A DNA stretch of 21,461 nucleotides from Turicibacter sp. GTDB taxonomy: Bacteria; Bacillota; Bacilli; MOL361; Turicibacteraceae. A program made the translations under genes and the position numbers. Positions 8,024-17,124 of the stretch are shown here, piece after piece (position 1 is the first letter of the stretch; each line of letters opens with the position of its first letter). Under the pieces are notes generated by a model. The model was not told where the DNA came from. It saw only the letters and a list, made by a program, of their open reading frames with translations, and did not search any database. Location of the stretch: contig JAUMTV010000057.1 of the NCBI GenBank assembly GCA_030531025.1, positions 1 to 21,461 of the forward strand, in the 5' to 3' direction.

Positions 8024-8881
8024 ATGGCTCAATCAATGCGTGATATTAAAGATAAAATTACTTCGACTCAAAGTACGAGTCAGATTACTAAAGCCATGCA
8101 AATGGTTTCAGCTGCAAAATTAACAAAATCTGAAGCTAAAACAAAAAACTATCACCATTATATGCAAACTCTTGAAGATATGGTGCGCAACATTTCTAGT
8201 ACATCTAGTATGAGCCACCATCCGTTCTTCAAAGCTAAACGTGAGAAAAGATGTACAGGATATTTAGTTATCACATCTGATCGTGGGTTAGCAGGTGGAT
8301 ATAACGGAAATGTTTTAAAGTTAATGCAACATGAAATCGATGCCTTAGCAAAAGAGGAATATAAACTTTATATGATCGGAAGCAAAGGATTTGATTATGC
8401 AAAACGTGCTGAGCTAACGATTGAAAATGAATTTGTGTTTGTACCAGATGATATCGTATATCAAGACATCAAACCTGTTGTTGATAAATTAATCGGTGAT
8501 TATATGGACGGAGTTTTAAGTGAAGTCGTTATTATTTACAATAACTATTTATCTAAAATTTCTCAAGAACCAGCAACAAAACAAATCTTACCTTTAGCAC
8601 CTAAAAAAGCTGAAAAAGCAACGGCTCAATATTCATTTGAACCGAAAGAGGAAGATGTAATCAATGCTATTTTACCTAAGTACTTAGAAGGTACAATTTA
8701 TGGGGTAGCAATTACAGCTAAGCTTTCAGAACATGCATCTCGTATGAATGCGATGCAAAATGCAACTGATAATGCATTAGAAATTATCAAAGATTTACAG
8801 TTAGTTTACAATAGAGCAAGGCAAGCAGCAATTACGCAAGAAATCACTGAGATTGTTGGTGGAGCTTCAGCCTTAGAATAA
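8024..8881 (+). CDS. atpG: F1F0 ATP synthase subunit gamma
   Basis: A 285-aa central-shaft subunit. The N-terminal helix starts with MRDIKDKITSTQST and includes QITKAMQMVSAAKL, and the C-terminal helix has SEHASRMNAMQNATDNA and NRARQAAITQEITEIVGGA. These two form the coiled-coil axle that rotates inside alpha3beta3. The middle Rossmann-like domain (SDRGLAGGYNGNVLK) is present. ATG start with GGCGGTGA upstream; 21 bases after atpA. Confidence 0.97.
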   Translation: MAQSMRDIKDKITSTQSTSQITKAMQMVSAAKLTKSEAKTKNYHHYMQTLEDMVRNISSTSSMSHHPFFKAKREKRCTGYLVITSDRGLAGGYNGNVLKLMQHEIDALAKEEYKLYMIGSKGFDYAKRAELTIENEFVFVPDDIVYQDIKPVVDKLIGDYMDGVLSEVVIIYNNYLSKISQEPATKQILPLAPKKAEKATAQYSFEPKEEDVINAILPKYLEGTIYGVAITAKLSEHASRMNAMQNATDNALEIIKDLQLVYNRARQAAITQEITEIVGGASALE

Positions 8882-8897
8882 AAGGAGGTCATCATAA

Positions 8898-10301
<1,404 letters not shown>

Positions 10302-10315
10302 TGTGAGGTGGTACC

Positions 10316-10726
10316 GTGTCAGTGATGACTATTCGCGTAGTAACACCAGATAAACTTGTATTCGATGGGGAAGCAGAACGCGTCTTCGCTCGTGGGATTG
10401 ATGGAGATTTTGCTGTTTTACACAATCATATTCCAATGATGACACCATTAGGTGTTGGAGAGTTACGCATCGATATGAATGGAGAACGTTCATATATTGC
10501 GATTGATAATGGAATTTTTGAGGTTTCAAACAACCACATTAATGTGTTATCAAATGATGCAATGATGGCTGAAGACATTGATGTTGCGCGTGCTAAAATG
10601 GAACTTGAGCGTAGTGAACGTCAAAAACAAAATGCTAAAACACGAGAAGATTTAATTCGATCTGAAATGGAAATTACAAGACTTCTCAACCAAATACGAG
10701 TTGGTGAAAAAAGAATCTCTGGATAA
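10316..10726 (+). CDS. atpC: F1F0 ATP synthase subunit epsilon
   Basis: A 136-aa shaft subunit that contacts the c-ring and can inhibit ATP hydrolysis. The beta-sandwich domain covers residues 1-85 (TIRVVTPDKLVFDGEAERV, GDFAVLHNHIPMMTPL), followed by a two-helix C-terminal domain that includes DIDVARAKMELERSE. GTG 10316 is chosen for GAGGTGG 5 bases upstream; an in-frame ATG four codons in (10325) is farther from that site. Last gene of the upp-atp operon; a strong terminator starts at its stop codon. Confidence 0.95.
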   Translation: MSVMTIRVVTPDKLVFDGEAERVFARGIDGDFAVLHNHIPMMTPLGVGELRIDMNGERSYIAIDNGIFEVSNNHINVLSNDAMMAEDIDVARAKMELERSERQKQNAKTREDLIRSEMEITRLLNQIRVGEKRISG

Positions 10727-10750
10727 AAAGAAGGCAGATGCCTTCTTTTT
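10725..10750 (+). terminator. Terminator of the upp-atp operon
   Basis: An 11-bp perfect stem (10725-10735 with 10740-10750), four-base AGAT loop, with the T-run forming part of the stem. It overlaps the atpC stop codon. Confidence 0.93.
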
Positions 10751-10772
10751 ATCTTTATAAAAGATAATCATG

Positions 10773-10800
10773 AAGTAGCTTATTGATGGCTACTTTTTTT
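10773..10800 (+). terminator. Second terminator after the atp operon
   Basis: AAGTAGC (10773-10779) pairs with GCTACTT (10789-10795), nine-base loop, followed by five T residues. Only 22 bases separate it from the first terminator, so it looks like a back-up or the relic of a lost unit. Confidence 0.75.
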
Positions 10801-10940
10801 ATTACCATCATGAGAAATGGATCACAGAAATTATAGAAAATAATAAACTAAAAGCAGCTAACTTAACACTTGTCTTGTCACATCGAATATCAAAAAAAGA
10901 TAAAACAATTCATTTTTCGATAGAAATCTACATTATTTGA
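10779..10940 (+). pseudogene. Possible gene remnant without start codon
   Basis: A 53-codon open frame ending in TGA that translates to a protein-like sequence (EKWITEIIENNKLKAANL, later LVLSHRISKKDK). It has no ATG, GTG or TTG at a sensible place, and just upstream in frame is ATG-AAG-TAG. No family is recognised. It may be the tail of a decayed gene or only a chance open frame. Confidence 0.2.
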
Positions 10941-11023
10941 TGATATTAACATTTTCATTTTAGATAGAATCTTCAAATTAATATACATGTTTTTCCATTT
11001 ATGTGTCATTTAAAATGAGAGTT

Positions 11024-11032
11024 TGTTATAAT
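11024..11032 (+). promoter_or_regulatory. Extended -10 promoter of the ABC binding protein gene
   Basis: TGTTATAAT, identical to the rpiB element, 31 bases before the ATG. The -35 region (TGTCAT at 17 bases) is weak. Confidence 0.65.
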
Positions 11033-11062
11033 GTTTATGATATTAAAAAGGAGGATAAAAAG

Positions 11063-12385
11063 ATGAGAAAATGGATGAAGTACACAATGATAGGGCTTGG
11101 GGGAGTGAGTAGTCTAGTTGCTTGTAGCTCAAATCCACAATCAGGAGAGAATACAGATGATGATAAAAATGATCTCGTTTTTCAATTAGAGGAACCAGTC
11201 GAAATTGAGTTTTGGCATGCCATGAGTGGAGGGACAGAAGAAGCTTTAAAGAGTATTGTAGATGCCTTTAATAATGGAGTAGGGAAAGAAAAAGGAATTA
11301 CTGTCAATCCAGTTTATCAAGGAAGTTACGATGATTTAAAATCAAAAGTAACGGCTGCTATTAAAGCAGATACACTTCCAGCGATTGCGCAAGCATATGG
11401 AACTCATATCAGTGATTATTTACAATCAGGGAAAGTACAAGCATTAGATGAATTTATCTTTCATAATGAAGTAGGAATTAAAGATTTTGATGAAATCTAT
11501 GAAGCTTATCGAAATGAAGTCTCTCAATATGATGAAGCAGGAACATACTATTCATTACCTTTTAACAAATCAACAGAAGTTCTTTTTTATAATAAAGATT
11601 TTTTCAATGAGCATAACTTAAGTGTCCCAACGACATGGGATGAAATGGAAGAATTATCAGCTCAAATTTATGATATGACAGGAAACGCCGCTTTAGGAAT
11701 TGACTCAACTTCAAATTATTTTATTACAATGGTCCGTCAATACGGTGGAGATTATACTTCACAAGATGGAGAATTAACATTTGCTAATGGTGACGCTGCA
11801 TTAAAGACATTAGATTTATTTAAACGTAATGCAGATGCAGGATATTGGCGTGTTGCTGGAGAAGATCAATATATTTCAACTCCATTTATAAATGAGAAAA
11901 TTATGATGTATATTGGTTCAAGTAATGGGGCTTCATACGTTTATAATGATAACTTTGAGTGGGACAGTGCACCAATTCCACAAATGTCTGATAAAACTAA
12001 AACAGTAATCCAACAAGGAACAGATGTTGCGGTTTTTAATGGAAATAATACACCAGAACAAGTTTATGCAGCTTATGAGTTTGCTAAATACTTATGCTCA
12101 CATGAAGGGAATTTAGCATGGGTAACTCAAACTGGATATTTACCAATTCGTCCATCTGTTGTTGAGTCAGAAGAATATCAAGCCTATGTAAAAGATTCAA
12201 AAGATACAACAAAAATTAGTGGACCAGAACAAGCGGATGCATATTATTTCACACCAGCATTTTTCACAGATAAGTATTCTGCTAGTCAAGTTCGTACAGA
12301 AGTGGGAGTAGCTGTCGAGAATGTTATTTTAGGTCATGAAGAACCAGAAGTTGCATTAGAAAATTTATTGAACTTATTTAAATAA
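11063..12385 (+). CDS. ABC transporter substrate-binding lipoprotein (family 1, UgpB/MalE-like)
   Basis: A 440-aa exported lipoprotein. The signal peptide ends in a lipobox SLVAC with lipidated Cys21, followed by a Ser/Asn/Asp-rich linker. The mature part has the extracellular solute-binding family 1 pattern: VEIEFWHAMSGGTEEALKSI near the N terminus, ITVNPVYQGSYDDLKSK, PFNKSTEVLFYNKDFF and PTTWDEMEE. FWHAM is common in glycerol-3-phosphate (UgpB) and sugar binders, so a sugar or glycerol phosphate is the likely ligand. The open frame starts upstream at 11003, but ATG 11063 has AAAGGAGG 10 bases before it and gives a proper signal peptide. No permease or ATPase gene is adjacent; it has its own promoter and terminator, so it must pair with transport proteins encoded elsewhere. 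Confidence 0.9.
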   Translation: MRKWMKYTMIGLGGVSSLVACSSNPQSGENTDDDKNDLVFQLEEPVEIEFWHAMSGGTEEALKSIVDAFNNGVGKEKGITVNPVYQGSYDDLKSKVTAAIKADTLPAIAQAYGTHISDYLQSGKVQALDEFIFHNEVGIKDFDEIYEAYRNEVSQYDEAGTYYSLPFNKSTEVLFYNKDFFNEHNLSVPTTWDEMEELSAQIYDMTGNAALGIDSTSNYFITMVRQYGGDYTSQDGELTFANGDAALKTLDLFKRNADAGYWRVAGEDQYISTPFINEKIMMYIGSSNGASYVYNDNFEWDSAPIPQMSDKTKTVIQQGTDVAVFNGNNTPEQVYAAYEFAKYLCSHEGNLAWVTQTGYLPIRPSVVESEEYQAYVKDSKDTTKISGPEQADAYYFTPAFFTDKYSASQVRTEVGVAVENVILGHEEPEVALENLLNLFK

Positions 12386-12405
12386 TTCATCAATGCGTGT
12401 AAAAT

Positions 12406-12439
12406 AAAACCTATGATTAATCATAGGTTTTTTATTTTT
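12406..12439 (+). terminator. Terminator after the ABC binding protein, upstream of ywzB
   Basis: A perfect 26-base palindrome (12406-12431) gives an 11-bp RNA stem with a TTAA loop, followed by TTATTTTT. The ribosome-binding site of ywzB begins directly behind it. Confidence 0.9.
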
Positions 12440-12454
12440 AAGGAGGAAAATTTA

Positions 12455-12670
12455 ATGAATATCCAAGTGTACTTTATGATTATCTTTTATATTTTAATGT
12501 TACCGATTGTTTTTAAGGTTTTAATGTCATTAAGATTAGAGCAACTCTTTAAAAGAGGGACGGGAAGAAGCGAAATTATTCTTCTCTATCTTATTTTAAC
12601 GATTAGTATTAGTAAATTGTTTTTAGATTATTTCGTGGATATCTTTACATTAATTAAAGAAATTTTTTAA
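12455..12670 (+). CDS. ywzB: DUF1146 family small membrane protein (YwzB-like)
   Basis: A 71-aa protein with two hydrophobic helices (about residues 6-25 and 40-55). The segment LEQLFKRGTGRSEIILLYLI followed by LTISIS..FLDYF matches the DUF1146 pattern of Bacillus YwzB. In Bacillus ywzB is directly downstream of atpC and upstream of spoIID, and here it again lies between them. Function is unknown; membrane location is predicted. The open frame extends upstream to ATG 12413, but that start lies in the terminator palindrome and has no ribosome-binding site, whereas ATG 12455 follows AAGGAGG by 8 bases. No promoter is visible between the terminator and the gene, so it probably relies on read-through. 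Confidence 0.82.
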   Translation: MNIQVYFMIIFYILMLPIVFKVLMSLRLEQLFKRGTGRSEIILLYLILTISISKLFLDYFVDIFTLIKEIF

Positions 12671-12676
12671 TAAATA

Positions 12677-12705
12677 GTCATATTGCCTAATCTCAAACAT
12701 ACATT
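12677..12705 (+). promoter_or_regulatory. Sigma-E-type sporulation promoter of spoIID
   Basis: GTCATATT (12677-12684), a 13-base spacer and CATACATT (12698-12705) match the Bacillus sigma-E consensus (-35 like GTCATATT, -10 like CATACAAT) almost perfectly. It lies in the 71-base gap before spoIID, a known mother-cell sigma-E target. Confidence 0.8.
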
Positions 12706-12741
12706 GAAATAGTATGTATTTCAAAAGAGATAGGTGATTAT

Positions 12742-13728
12742 ATGAAAAAAATTATAGTAGCATTCGTTATCTTTCTTGTAACATTAATTTCTATTCCACT
12801 CTCATTTCAAGTCATTTATCAAGCTAAAACACCTGATGAGGTAACTGTAAAGTCGATGGGTTCATCTGCCACAGGGAAGGAAAAGCAAAATAATAATGAA
12901 ACAATAAACGAACCGACAGCGAAAGAACAAACAGTCACAGTTTTTAGAGAGGCTAAAAATGAGTATATTGACCTTCCTTTAGAAACCTATTTAATTGGAG
13001 TTGTTTCGGGAGAGATGCCAGCCTTATATGAACTCGAGGCATTGAAGGCACAAGCTGTAGCAGCTAGAACGTATACGATACAGTTACTAGAATCACAAGA
13101 TGCCATTTATGATACGGTGAAGCATCAAGTTTATTTAGATAATGAACAATTAAAGGAAAAATGGAAGGATAAGTTCGATGTGTATTATGAAAAAGTGGCA
13201 CAGGCCGTGAATGAAACAGCCGGTCAAGTCATTACATATCAAGAGGAGCTGATTAAACCTTTTTATTTTTCTATTAGTAACGGATATACAGAAAATGCAG
13301 AAGATTACTGGTCAACTGCTTATCCCTATTTAAAAAGCGTCAATAGTGAATGGGATACAACAGCTCCAAATTATGAAGTAGAAACTGAATTTACAATTGA
13401 ACAATTACGTACAAAATTTAACAATCAAAGTTTAACGAAAGATAGTTTTATTATTTTAAATAAAACAGAAGGAAAGAATGTAGATGAGATTTTAGTTGGG
13501 GATAAAGTTTACTCTGGACGAGAATTTAGAGAAATTTTAGGTTTAAGATCAGCTGACTTTTCGCTGAAATTTTCTGACAATAAAGTGACTATTACGACAT
13601 ATGGATATGGTCATGGTGTTGGAATGAGCCAATATGGGGCCAATGAACTAGCTAAACAAGGCAAAACTTACGATGAAATCATTAGTCATTACTACCAAAA
13701 TGTTAATATAATTGAAAAAAATTACTAA
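12742..13728 (+). CDS. spoIID: Stage II sporulation protein D, peptidoglycan lytic transglycosylase
   Basis: A 328-aa protein with an N-terminal membrane anchor (residues 4-26), a low-complexity Lys/Asn/Glu/Thr linker (about 29-64) and the SpoIID domain. In Bacillus it cuts glycan strands as part of the SpoIID-SpoIIM-SpoIIP machine that drives engulfment of the forespore. Conserved sites are YLIGVVSGEMPALYELEALK with catalytic Glu91, AQAVAARTYT, FYFSISNGYTENAEDYW, and YGYGHGVGMSQYGA near the C terminus. The start is ATG after AGGTGA. A sigma-E promoter lies upstream. spoIIM and spoIIP are not in the window. Confidence 0.95.
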   Translation: MKKIIVAFVIFLVTLISIPLSFQVIYQAKTPDEVTVKSMGSSATGKEKQNNNETINEPTAKEQTVTVFREAKNEYIDLPLETYLIGVVSGEMPALYELEALKAQAVAARTYTIQLLESQDAIYDTVKHQVYLDNEQLKEKWKDKFDVYYEKVAQAVNETAGQVITYQEELIKPFYFSISNGYTENAEDYWSTAYPYLKSVNSEWDTTAPNYEVETEFTIEQLRTKFNNQSLTKDSFIILNKTEGKNVDEILVGDKVYSGREFREILGLRSADFSLKFSDNKVTITTYGYGHGVGMSQYGANELAKQGKTYDEIISHYYQNVNIIEKNY

Positions 13729-13781
13729 ACTTGAATAAGATGGTAAAAAAGTACTCATCATAACGGTGAGGTGATGACTAT

Positions 13782-14504
13782 ATGAAATTCAAAGAAAGAA
13801 TGACAAATTTAAAAAACAAAAAATTATTCAAAAAAATCGATCCAATTAGTTTTGCATTAGTTTTATTATTAGGAGCATCTGCTACGTTTGCAGGCGTTCA
13901 ATTAGCGCTAACTGGAATGAACGGAGGTCAATCTGTATCTAATCCAGCAAATAGTGATAATGGTGGTATTTACACAAATGGTGACGGAACAACACCTGTT
14001 AATAAAACAACAGATGCTGAAACAGTTGCATTATTACAAGAAGTAATTCAATCACCACTTGAAGGTGAAGATGTTGTTGTAGCTAAAACATTCTATGATC
14101 AAACAGCTGATACATCTGTTCAAGTAAATAGTATTTTCTCTTACCAAGTTGGTGAGACAATGTACACTCATGAATCTAAAGGTGTAAGTTTAAAAAGCTC
14201 TGATAATGAAGCTGTAAATGTAGTTGCAGCATTATCTGGAAAAGTCTTGAATGTAAAAGATGAAGTTCTAAAAGGAACAGTTGTGACAATTGAACATGAG
14301 AATGGTGTTCAAACAGTTTATACTGGCGTTTATGATGTAGCTGTTAAAGCTGGAGATGAAGTTAAACAAGGAACTGTCATTGGTAAAACAGGACTTTCAC
14401 AATTAGAACCTGATTCAGGAAATGTTGTGCACTTTGAAGTATTAAAAGATGAAGTCAAAGTAAATCCAGAGACAGTTATCGATAAAAAATTAGGTGATTT
14501 ATAA
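13782..14504 (+). CDS. spoIIQ: SpoIIQ-like engulfment protein with degenerate LytM/M23 domain
   Basis: A 240-aa single-pass protein: membrane helix at about residues 22-44, a flexible Gly/Asn/Ser linker, and a LytM/M23 beta domain (about 115-230). In Bacillus SpoIIQ sits in the forespore membrane and binds SpoIIIAH of the mother cell, forming the engulfment zipper and feeding-tube channel. In the HxGxD-type metal motif both the His and the Asp appear replaced by Ser (SKGVS, 132-136). In the HxH motif only the second His is left (VVH, His217). It is thus predicted to be a non-hydrolytic scaffold, in line with Bacillus SpoIIQ, which also lacks a catalytic His. Start ATG follows GAGGTGA; a TCATCA/TGATGA pair can place this site in a loop. 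Position between spoIID and mbl supports the name. A generic M23 protein is the alternative. Confidence 0.85.
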   Translation: MKFKERMTNLKNKKLFKKIDPISFALVLLLGASATFAGVQLALTGMNGGQSVSNPANSDNGGIYTNGDGTTPVNKTTDAETVALLQEVIQSPLEGEDVVVAKTFYDQTADTSVQVNSIFSYQVGETMYTHESKGVSLKSSDNEAVNVVAALSGKVLNVKDEVLKGTVVTIEHENGVQTVYTGVYDVAVKAGDEVKQGTVIGKTGLSQLEPDSGNVVHFEVLKDEVKVNPETVIDKKLGDL

Positions 14505-14508
14505 TAAG

Positions 14509-14541
14509 AAAAAAGCACTAGTGAAAATTAGTGCTTTTTTT
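14509..14541 (+). terminator. spoIIQ terminator
   Basis: A-run plus GCACTA (14509-14520) pairs with TAGTGC plus T-run (14529-14540), eight-base loop. Confidence 0.9.
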
Positions 14542-14561
14542 GTTGAAAAATAATTTTTCGC

Positions 14562-14591
14562 TTGGAAAATCTATAGTCGTACCTATATAAT
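14562..14591 (+). promoter_or_regulatory. Sigma-A promoter of mbl
   Basis: TTGGAA (14562-14567), an 18-base spacer and a perfect TATAAT (14586-14591), about 75 bases before the ATG. Confidence 0.6.
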
Positions 14592-14666
14592 TGTGATAAA
14601 ATATAAAATAGTGATGAATTATTTAGACATACTAATACTGAAAAATTAGTTTGGAGGAAGGAAAGT

Positions 14667-15662
14667 ATGCTATTTTCGAAAGATATCGGAATTGACTTAG
14701 GTACTGCTAACGTATTAATATATGAAAAAGGCAAAGGAATCGTTCTTGAAGAACCATCTGTCGTATCAATGGATGCCCAAACAGGACGTATGATTGCTGC
14801 CGGTGAAGAAGCACGCCAAATGCTTGGACGTACACCTGGAAAGATTGAAGTTGTTCGCCCAATGAAAGACGGAGTTATCGCTGACATTGCAGCAACTGAA
14901 ATGATGTTAAAACATTTTATTAATTCATTAAACATTAAAGGGATGCTTTCACAACCGCGTATTATGATTTGCTGTCCAACTAATATTACATTAGTTGAAA
15001 AAAATGCAATTCGTGAAGCGGCAGAAAAATGTGGAGCACGCGAAGTTTTTATTGAAGAAGAACCAAAAATTGCAGCATTAGGGGCTGGAATGGATATTTC
15101 TAAACCATCAGGAAATATGGTTATCGACGTTGGTGGTGGAACAGCAGATATCGCCGTTTTATCATTAGGAGATATTGTAACATCTGCTTCGATTAAAATT
15201 GCTGGGAACCGATTTGATCAAGACATCGTAGATTACATTAAAACAAACTACAAGTTATTAATTGGTGATCGTACAGCAGAAGAAATTAAAATTAGTGTAG
15301 CGACTGTTTACCCAGAAGGACGCGAAGAAGAATTACAAGTTCGTGGACGTGACTTAGTATCAGGATTACCACGTACTATCACAATTTCATCAACAGAAGT
15401 TGAAGAAGCATTACGCGAGTCAGTACGCATCATTGTTCATGCAGCGAAAAACGTACTTGAACAAACTCCTCCAGAATTATCAGCTGATATTATGAATAAA
15501 GGAATCGTATTAACTGGTGGTGGAGCTTTATTACACGGATTAGATCGTTTATTAGCAGACGAATTACATGTTCCTGTATTTATTGCAGACAACCCATTAC
15601 ACTGCGTTGTTGTTGGAACAGGAATCATGCTTGACCATATTGATAAAATTCGCCGTCGTTAA
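14667..15662 (+). CDS. mbl: MreB-family rod-shape protein Mbl
   Basis: A 331-aa bacterial actin that guides the peptidoglycan elongation machinery along the inner face of the membrane. ATP-binding segments are DIGIDLGTANVLIY (6-19), IDVGGGTADIAVL (153-165) and VLTGGGALLHGLD near the C terminus. RPMKDGVIAD, CCPTNIT and SGLPRTI are typical MreB/Mbl signatures. The N-terminal wording and its position after spoIIQ match Bacillus Mbl better than MreB, and no mreC or mreD follows. In Bacillus spoIIID lies between spoIIQ and mbl; it is absent here. ATG start with GGAGG and AAGGAAAG upstream; own promoter and terminator. Confidence 0.93.
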   Translation: MLFSKDIGIDLGTANVLIYEKGKGIVLEEPSVVSMDAQTGRMIAAGEEARQMLGRTPGKIEVVRPMKDGVIADIAATEMMLKHFINSLNIKGMLSQPRIMICCPTNITLVEKNAIREAAEKCGAREVFIEEEPKIAALGAGMDISKPSGNMVIDVGGGTADIAVLSLGDIVTSASIKIAGNRFDQDIVDYIKTNYKLLIGDRTAEEIKISVATVYPEGREEELQVRGRDLVSGLPRTITISSTEVEEALRESVRIIVHAAKNVLEQTPPELSADIMNKGIVLTGGGALLHGLDRLLADELHVPVFIADNPLHCVVVGTGIMLDHIDKIRRR

Positions 15663-15670
15663 GACAGATA

Positions 15671-15702
15671 AAAAAGCTTCAGACATTTGTCTGAAGCTTT
15701 TT
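15671..15702 (+). terminator. mbl terminator
   Basis: A 14-bp perfect stem (15671-15684 with 15689-15702), four-base loop, with A-run and T-run in the stem ends. The A-run could also let it act on the opposite strand. Confidence 0.92.
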
Positions 15703-15819
15703 AATATGTTTTAGATTAGATGAAGTTTAATAACATTAGACATAGGCGAACTTTGACTTTAGCGTTGATTAAATAAGTGAATCATGGCACCATAATATAT
15801 TAAAGAGAGGTGAGACAAG

Positions 15820-17085
15820 ATGAAGCCATTAGCTGATTTAATTCGACCGAAAACATTGGATGAAGTTGTAGGTCAACAACACCTCATTGGCGAAAATCAA
15901 ATTTTAAGAAAATTAATTGAGGTTAATCATATCCCAAATCTTATTTTTTATGGACCGAGTGGGACAGGGAAAACAACGATTGCAAATATTATCGCAAGTC
16001 TTTCAAATAAAAAGATTTATAAATTGAACGCAACAGATGCTAAGACAGAAGATATTAAACAAATCATTCAGAGTTTGAATACTCTTGAAGGAATGAATGG
16101 AATCTTTTTATATTTAGATGAGATTCAAAATTTTAATAAAAAACAACAACAAACGTTACTAAAATATATTGAGACAGGTCAAATCACACTCATTACTAGT
16201 ACAACGGAAAATCCTTATTTCACTATTTTTAGTGCGATTTTAAGTCGTTCAACGATTTTGGAGTTTAAACCTCTAACAACAGAAGAAATTGTTGAGGGTT
16301 TAAAACGAGCGGTTGAATTAGTAGAGTCTGAATTTTATTTATATCCGCTAACATATGAAGAAGAAGCATTAAATTATATCGCGAATGTCGCGAATGGTGA
16401 TTTAAGAAGAGCTTTAAATGCTTTAGAAATTTCCCTTTATCCAAACTTTCGCACGGAAGGATTTGTTTTAAATTTAGAGGTGGCACGCGATTGCACTGTG
16501 ACAGCTGGTTTTTCTTACGATCGATTTGGAGATCAACATTATAATACATTGAGTGCTTTTCAAAAATCTATTCGTGGAAGTGATCCAGATGCTGCGATTC
16601 ACTACTTAGCTCGTTTAATTCAAGCAGGTGATTTAACATCTATTTGTCGTCGTTTACTTGTCATCGCAGCTGAAGATGTTGGATTAGCTTATCCACAAGC
16701 AATTTCAATTGTTAAAAGTTGTACAGATACAGCCATGCAGCTTGGGTTTCCTGAAGCTCGAATTCCATTAGCTCAAGCCGTGATTTTACTTGCGAATAGT
16801 CCAAAATCCAATTCAGCGATTTCAGCAATTGATGAAGCATTGTCTGATTTAAAAACTGGAAACATTGGTGCTATTCCCAAGTATTTAAAAGATGCGCATT
16901 ATGGTGGAGCGAAAGAGTTAGGGCATGGCACTGAGTATAAGTTTCCACATGATTATCCGAATCATTATGTTAAACAACAATATTTACCGAATCGCTTGAA
17001 AAATAAAACATACTACAAACCAGCGTTAAATAAAATTGAACAAGGATTTGTTTCTTATCAAAATTTTATTAAAAAGAGTCATTAA
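15820..17085 (+). CDS. rarA: Replication-associated recombination protein A (RarA/MgsA)
   Basis: A 421-aa AAA+ ATPase that acts at stalled replication forks, related to clamp-loader subunits. The N-terminal RPKTLDEVVGQQHL is typical. Walker A is GPSGTGKTT (45-53), Walker B LYLDEIQNF with Asp100-Glu101, sensor 1 TSTTENP (126-132), an LSR arginine-finger candidate at 141-143, and sensor 2 GDLRRALNALE. The C-terminal MgsA tetramerisation domain includes AIHYLARLIQAGD and GNIGAIPKYLKDAHYGGA. Most RarA proteins have DEIHRFNK at Walker B; here it is DEIQNFNK, a small local change. ATG start with AGAGGTGAG upstream; no clear promoter was found in the 117-base gap after mbl. Read-through is unlikely given the mbl terminator. 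Confidence 0.95.
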   Translation: MKPLADLIRPKTLDEVVGQQHLIGENQILRKLIEVNHIPNLIFYGPSGTGKTTIANIIASLSNKKIYKLNATDAKTEDIKQIIQSLNTLEGMNGIFLYLDEIQNFNKKQQQTLLKYIETGQITLITSTTENPYFTIFSAILSRSTILEFKPLTTEEIVEGLKRAVELVESEFYLYPLTYEEEALNYIANVANGDLRRALNALEISLYPNFRTEGFVLNLEVARDCTVTAGFSYDRFGDQHYNTLSAFQKSIRGSDPDAAIHYLARLIQAGDLTSICRRLLVIAAEDVGLAYPQAISIVKSCTDTAMQLGFPEARIPLAQAVILLANSPKSNSAISAIDEALSDLKTGNIGAIPKYLKDAHYGGAKELGHGTEYKFPHDYPNHYVKQQYLPNRLKNKTYYKPALNKIEQGFVSYQNFIKKSH

Positions 17086-17124
17086 AAAAACCATTATCCA
17101 ACAGTTGTGGATAATGGTTTTTTT
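17084..17124. terminator. Bidirectional terminator between rarA and the YigZ-family gene
   Basis: A 16-bp perfect stem (17084-17099 with 17109-17124), nine-base loop, with seven A on one side and seven T on the other. It serves both convergent genes; the stop codon of the minus-strand gene lies at its edge (17123-17125). Confidence 0.93.

Larger units (their letters stand above)
10751..11062. other. Gene-free gap between atpC and the ABC binding protein
   Basis: It holds a second terminator, a possible gene remnant without start codon (10779-10940), AT-rich sequence with no further structure I can support, and the promoter and ribosome-binding site of the next gene. No intact gene is seen on either strand. 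Confidence 0.6.

Noticed and set aside
10305..10318. GAGGTGGTACCGTG resembles the T-box anti-terminator core
   Set aside because: It is the atpC ribosome-binding site in a 14-base spacer. There is no specifier loop, no upstream leader and no terminator, so the likeness is by chance.
12413..12454. Upstream start of ywzB at ATG 12413
   Set aside because: It would encode the terminator palindrome, has no ribosome-binding site and adds residues not seen in DUF1146 proteins.
13729..13781. Sigma-F promoter before spoIIQ
   Set aside because: A GGTAAAAAAG stretch exists at 13742, but no -35 lies at the right distance. It may be within spoIID, which I could not resolve.
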